Below are positions 34,059 through 37,064 of a stretch of DNA of 37,064 nucleotides, piece by piece. Within the stretch, counting starts at the first letter, position 1. Each line of letters starts with the position of its first letter. The position numbers and the translations under genes are program-made. Origin of the DNA: an uncultured beta proteobacterium (lineage in GTDB: Bacteria > Pseudomonadota > Gammaproteobacteria > Burkholderiales > SG8-41); the NCBI GenBank assembly GCA_902825845.1, contig CADECM010000062.1, forward strand, positions 1 through 37,064. Reading direction: 5' to 3'. The notes under the pieces were generated by a model that saw nothing but the letters and a program-made list of their open reading frames with translations, searched no databases and was not told the origin of the DNA.

Positions 34059-35069
34059 TTATTGCGCGCGGACATTGCGCTCGCGTATGACTTTTGCCCA
34101 GCGCGCGGATTCGACGCGAATGAACTGGGCGAAACGCTCAAGCGTCATCGCCTCGTGTTCGGCGCCCTCGCGCGACAGACGCTGCTGAAACGCCGGCTGT
34201 GCGGCAACGCGTCCAATGTCGGCATGCAGGCGCGTGACAATGTCCCTCGGCAATGCGGCCGGACCGAAAAACGCGTACCAGCTGGTCATCTCGTAACCGG
34301 GCACGCCAGACTCCGCCAGCGTCGGCAATTCAGGCCACGCGGATGATCGCTGCCTTGTCGATATCCCCAACGCGCGCACGCGTCCGGCCTTGGCCGGACC
34401 CTGCGTGGCGGGCAGCGAACCAAACGCGAGATCGATGTCTCCGGTCATCAACGCCTGCACGTTCGGGCCTGCGCCCTTGAACGGTATGTGCGCCATGCGC
34501 GTGCCGGTGAGCGACATGAACAGCTCGGCGGCGAGGTGCGTGGGCACCCCGATGCCGCCGGAACCGACATTGAGTTTGCCGGGCTGCGCTTTTGCCAGCG
34601 CGATCAAATCGCGCGTTGACTTGGCCGGCATCGACGGATGGGTCACCAGCAGCATCGCGGTGTGCACCAGGAATGCCACCGGCGCAAGATCGACGATCGG
34701 GTCATAGCTGAGTTTCAGCAGATGCGGATTGATCACGATCTGTCCCGCGGTGGCGAACACCAGGGTATGACCGTCGGGCGGCGATTTGGCGATCAGCTCC
34801 ACCGCGATCGAGCCGGAGGCGCCGGGACGATGCTCGATGATCACCGGGTGTTTCCAGGTTTCGTTCAGCCGTTGCGCCACCATGCGCGCAAAAAAATCGG
34901 TTGCACCGCCCGGCGGCTGTCCCGACAGGAAGCGCACCGGTTTGGCGGGATACGCCTGCGCGCGCGCCGCGCCGCCGCACGCGAGAAGTGTGCCCATGGA
35001 GAATACACTGACGATCGCGGCGATCAAGCGCGGGGTGAGATACGGTTCGGATACATGGCGAGTCGACAT
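34059..35069 (-). CDS. TctC/Bug-family periplasmic substrate-binding protein
   Basis: This 336-residue Bug-type receptor carries a signal peptide with ARA before QAYPAKP. The sequence LLAC inside it makes a lipoprotein alternative conceivable but less likely. Ligand loop PPGGATD and block RPGASG are present. I chose ATG at 35069 because AGGA lies 5 nt before it; an ATG two codons earlier is possible, and the long open extension upstream is not coding. A promoter-like pair lies 40-75 bp ahead. It converges with the exported amidohydrolase gene, leaving 126 bp between stops. Confidence 0.9.
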   Translation of the reverse strand: MSTRHVSEPYLTPRLIAAIVSVFSMGTLLACGGAARAQAYPAKPVRFLSGQPPGGATDFFARMVAQRLNETWKHPVIIEHRPGASGSIAVELIAKSPPDGHTLVFATAGQIVINPHLLKLSYDPIVDLAPVAFLVHTAMLLVTHPSMPAKSTRDLIALAKAQPGKLNVGSGGIGVPTHLAAELFMSLTGTRMAHIPFKGAGPNVQALMTGDIDLAFGSLPATQGPAKAGRVRALGISTRQRSSAWPELPTLAESGVPGYEMTSWYAFFGPAALPRDIVTRLHADIGRVAAQPAFQQRLSREGAEHEAMTLERFAQFIRVESARWAKVIRERNVRAQ

Positions 35070-35419
35070 ATTCATCCTGAGGGTGGGTGGCCGGTATGAA
35101 CCTTCAACCGTGACCACTGTATGCGCAGCCCGGTGGATGGTCAAATGCGCGTGATTTCGCCGCAGCGTCGGCACCGGCCGCAGAAGCGCTCGCCGGGTTT
35201 CTGATCTGTTCATCCATGGATTGTCCGTTGCTGGTCGAAGCCAATCGATGCGGTGAGCACAATCGACACGGGCAGTTCGTTCGCATGCCGGCGTGCCGTG
35301 CCTTTGTCGCACAGCAGGAATGCTGGCCGTGGCGGGCCGCGTGGAGTGGTGGTATCGGGCGCGCTATACTTTAAGCGGCGTCAGTGGCGACGGTGCCATG
35401 GGAGAGTGGGCAGTGCTTG
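35070..35419. other. Divergent intergenic region, TctC / zinc-ribbon gene
   Basis: This 350-bp gap contains the minus-strand promoter candidate listed at 35116-35144. On the plus strand there is a TATACT hexamer at 35365-35370 that could be the -10 of the zinc-ribbon gene, without a good -35. No gene-like frame is supported. Confidence 0.4.
35116..35144 (-). promoter_or_regulatory. Candidate sigma-70 promoter for the TctC gene
   Basis: On the minus strand TTGACC (35144-35139), a 17-nt spacer and TACAGT (35121-35116) match consensus at 5 and 4 of 6 positions. Transcription would start near 35109, about 40 nt before the ATG at 35069. It is nearly the same design as the pair at 2180-2208. Confidence 0.45.
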
Positions 35420-35881
35420 ATGTATGCAATGGTGCAGGATTCGACACTGCACCTGATTTCAAACCGTCTGCGGGCCGCTGAGATGGCGGCGCGCAATACC
35501 GCGGGCGTACGACTGGCGAGGCGGCGCGAGGCGCTGCAGTCGCGTCTTGCGTCCGCGCACGAAGCGGCTTTGGTGAAAAGTCAGGCGAAGGTGAATGCCC
35601 AGCGCCTGCGGCCCGACAACAGTTACAGCACGCCGGACTACGTATTGCGCGGTTACTACGTCGACCGTCCGTTCACCTGCAGGGACTGCGGCAAACCACA
35701 AGTGTGGACCGGGACGCAGCAAAAGTGGTGGTACGAAACCGCCGGCGGCGGCGTGTGGACGATGGCGACGCGCTGCCGCGTCTGCCGGCGGCGTGAGCGC
35801 GAGCGCAGGGATGAGGCACGGCGGGTGCATCGCGAAGGAGTTGCTGGGAATAAAAAAAGATCAATAAAAACAGATCCTTAG
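35420..35881 (+). CDS. Small zinc-ribbon domain protein
   Basis: This protein of about 153 residues has a basic, helical N-terminal half and a C-terminal treble-clef/zinc-ribbon-like domain. The two cysteine pairs are C87-C90 (TCRDCGK) and C119-C122 (CRVCRR), with the conserved QQKWWYE between them. This matches a widespread family of small zinc-ribbon proteins of unknown role. The frame opens at a GTG at 35384; I prefer ATG at 35420, though the ribosome site is poor and ATG 35429 is possible. The lysine/arginine-rich tail suggests nucleic-acid contact. The gene lies 179 bp before the Mod-like methyltransferase. Confidence 0.75.
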   Translation: MYAMVQDSTLHLISNRLRAAEMAARNTAGVRLARRREALQSRLASAHEAALVKSQAKVNAQRLRPDNSYSTPDYVLRGYYVDRPFTCRDCGKPQVWTGTQQKWWYETAGGGVWTMATRCRVCRRRERERRDEARRVHREGVAGNKKRSIKTDP

Positions 35882-35906
35882 TTATAACCAAGCCGACCAG
35901 TTCTTA

Positions 35907-35927
35907 ACGCGCGCGTCGACCGCGCGT
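35907..35927 (+). terminator. GC-rich hairpin after the zinc-ribbon gene
   Basis: ACGCGCG (35907-35913) and CGCGCGT (35921-35927) form a perfect 7-bp stem with a 7-nt loop, 25 nt after the stop. There is no T-tract, so terminator function is uncertain. Confidence 0.3.
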
Positions 35928-36060
35928 GCGGCTTGCGGGCGTGGCAAATCAGGGATCGCATTGCCGGATGGCTCGCATACAATCGATGCATCCAGAGGGG
36001 CAAAGCGCCGGCAGTGGCCTGCTGTGTCTTTGCCTACAACAACAAGGCCGGGGATACGTA

Positions 36061-37064
36061 ATGGCGAAGGGAAAAAAACAGGTCTCGGGCGGGCCGCCAA
36101 AGACCAGCGCCGGCGACAAGCAGGACAGCGCAAGCCATGCGGACGACGACGATTTTTCGCTGCAAGCGCAGACCATGCCCGCCGGCGCGCTCAAGCCCAG
36201 ACCCAAACAGGGCGCGTTGCGTCCGCACGGGGCGGCGCCGCAGGCAGCCCGAGGCAAGGCCAGTGGCCCGGTTACGCCGCGCAGCAAGGGCGGCGCGCAA
36301 GCGCAGGTGCTGAGCTACCGCCACGAGAGCAAGCGCAAGAACAACCCGCAGATCGGCCTGGTGAATCCGGAGTCGGACCCGGACCAGCCCAAAACCACCT
36401 GGGCCTACGATCCGCACCTCGACCCGGCGTTGCAGTTTGATGTGGGCCGCGCTGGGGTGGAAAAGCTGATTGACGACGCCTTGGCAGAACACGAAAAAAC
36501 GGGTGATGAAAAAATCCTGCGCAGCGCTTTGCAAACATTGAAGCGCCTCGGCGAACCGTATCTCAACTGGACGGGCAAGGCCGAGCGCACCAGCTTTGAT
36601 GTGGATACCGTGTCGCTGTATGTGCACGAGCGCATCGACCCGGCGAGCATCCTCGCCGCGGTGCGCAAACGCATGAAGGAACGTCACCCCTCGCCCTCCG
36701 GGAGAGGGGCAGGGGGTGAGGGATGGGGTGGATTTCAGCCCGACCTCTTCGCCGCCCCCTTCGAAAACCTGCCGCTGCGCGACGCCATCGACTTTTACAA
36801 ACACGAGCGCGGCTGGGCCAACCGGCTGATCGCCGGTGATTCCCTGCTGGTGATGAACTCGCTGCTGCAAAAGGAGAGCATGGCCGGGCAGGTGCAGATG
36901 ATCTACATCGACCCGCCCTACGGCATCAAATACGGCTCCAACTTCCAGCCGTTCGTCAACAAGCGCGACGTCAAGGACCGCAAGGACGAAGACCTGACGC
37001 AGGAACCGGAAATGATCAAGGCGTTCCGGGATACCTGGGAACTGGGCATTCATTCCTACCTGAC
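36061..37064 (+). CDS. Site-specific DNA methyltransferase, Mod-like (partial, runs off right edge)
   Basis: The first 334 codons of a large DNA methyltransferase resembling type III Mod subunits and related adenine-specific methylases. A low-complexity basic N-terminus (about 1-95) is followed by a region with FAAPFENLPLRDAIDFY, then ANRLIAGDSLLVMNSLL. The catalytic motif DPPYG is at residues 284-288 in IYIDPPYGIKYGSNFQ. The DPPY form indicates N6-adenine methylation; the AdoMet motif is expected beyond the window. Residues about 208-224 (rich in Gly, Pro and Ser) come from an in-frame dispersed repeat. The ATG has only a GGGG-like ribosome site. A restriction or helicase partner may lie to the right. 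Confidence 0.88.
   Translation, partial: MAKGKKQVSGGPPKTSAGDKQDSASHADDDDFSLQAQTMPAGALKPRPKQGALRPHGAAPQAARGKASGPVTPRSKGGAQAQVLSYRHESKRKNNPQIGLVNPESDPDQPKTTWAYDPHLDPALQFDVGRAGVEKLIDDALAEHEKTGDEKILRSALQTLKRLGEPYLNWTGKAERTSFDVDTVSLYVHERIDPASILAAVRKRMKERHPSPSGRGAGGEGWGGFQPDLFAAPFENLPLRDAIDFYKHERGWANRLIAGDSLLVMNSLLQKESMAGQVQMIYIDPPYGIKYGSNFQPFVNKRDVKDRKDEDLTQEPEMIKAFRDTWELGIHSYL
36685..36723 (+). repeat. GC-rich REP-like repeat inside a coding sequence
   Basis: The stretch has the CCCCTCGCCCTCCGGGAGAG...GGGTGAGGG pattern of a common intergenic dispersed repeat (clusters of C and T, then G and A, around CTCCGGGAG). Here it lies in frame within the Mod-like gene and is read as a Pro/Ser/Gly-rich linker between two conserved blocks. 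Confidence 0.55.

Noticed and set aside
35961..36440. Plus-strand open frame overlapping the Mod-like methyltransferase start
   Set aside because: It is out of frame with the methyltransferase, which has conserved motifs; composition is Arg/Gln/Ala-rich shadow.
36685..36723. Possible frameshift in the methyltransferase caused by the repeat
   Set aside because: The reading frame is preserved on both sides, with conserved blocks before and after it, so it is an in-frame insertion.

Overview
The window looks like a piece of chromosome from a GC-rich betaproteobacterium, most likely Burkholderiales. The grounds are the codon usage, four stand-alone TctC/Bug-type periplasmic binding proteins without TctA/TctB membrane partners, and the style of the catabolic genes. 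No rRNA, tRNA, CRISPR array or complete insertion sequence was seen. Gene density is normal, and the many long open frames opposite real genes are GC-driven shadows.

Region 1 (1-8.7 kb) is a peptide/amine scavenging cluster. It has a gamma-glutamyltransferase on the minus strand, divergent from a plus-strand operon of a DadA/PuuB-like FAD oxidase, a TctC protein and an MlrC-like M81 metallopeptidase. Two minus-strand TctC genes follow. Region 2 (8.9-12 kb) holds a thiamine-diphosphate enzyme of the acetolactate synthase/benzoylformate decarboxylase superfamily and two tandem paralogous cupins. A nested repeat element sits between the enzyme and the cupins. Region 3 (12-13.9 kb) has a solitary DNA methyltransferase, a decayed VapC/PIN remnant behind it and an AT-rich, dyad-rich control region in front of it.

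Region 4 (13.9-24.2 kb, minus strand) is the most interesting part. It is a tight six-gene operon: a secreted/membrane-anchored protein, a polytopic permease-like protein, a coiled-coil membrane protein, a MoxR AAA+ ATPase, a DUF58 protein and a 1453-residue protein with three von Willebrand A domains. The last protein appears to fuse a BatA-like protein to a second vWA/amidotransferase-fold protein. The stop/start overlaps suggest coupled translation of a membrane-associated AAA+/vWA machine of unknown substrate.

Region 5 (24.5-34 kb) contains glcD-glcE-glcF (glycolate oxidase, minus strand). Diverging from it are hyuB-like and hyuA-like hydantoinase/oxoprolinase subunits and a Tat-exported amidohydrolase. 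Region 6 (34-37 kb) has a fourth TctC gene, a small zinc-ribbon protein and the N-terminal part of a Mod-like DNA methyltransferase cut by the right edge. That methyltransferase carries an in-frame copy of a GC-rich dispersed repeat.

Functionally, the flanks are typical of a soil or water heterotroph that imports small organic acids or amides through Bug proteins and breaks down gamma-glutamyl compounds, cyclic amides and glycolate. The centre holds the MoxR/vWA operon and DNA-modification genes. Several gaps carry short palindromic or inverted-repeat elements that look like small dispersed genomic repeats.
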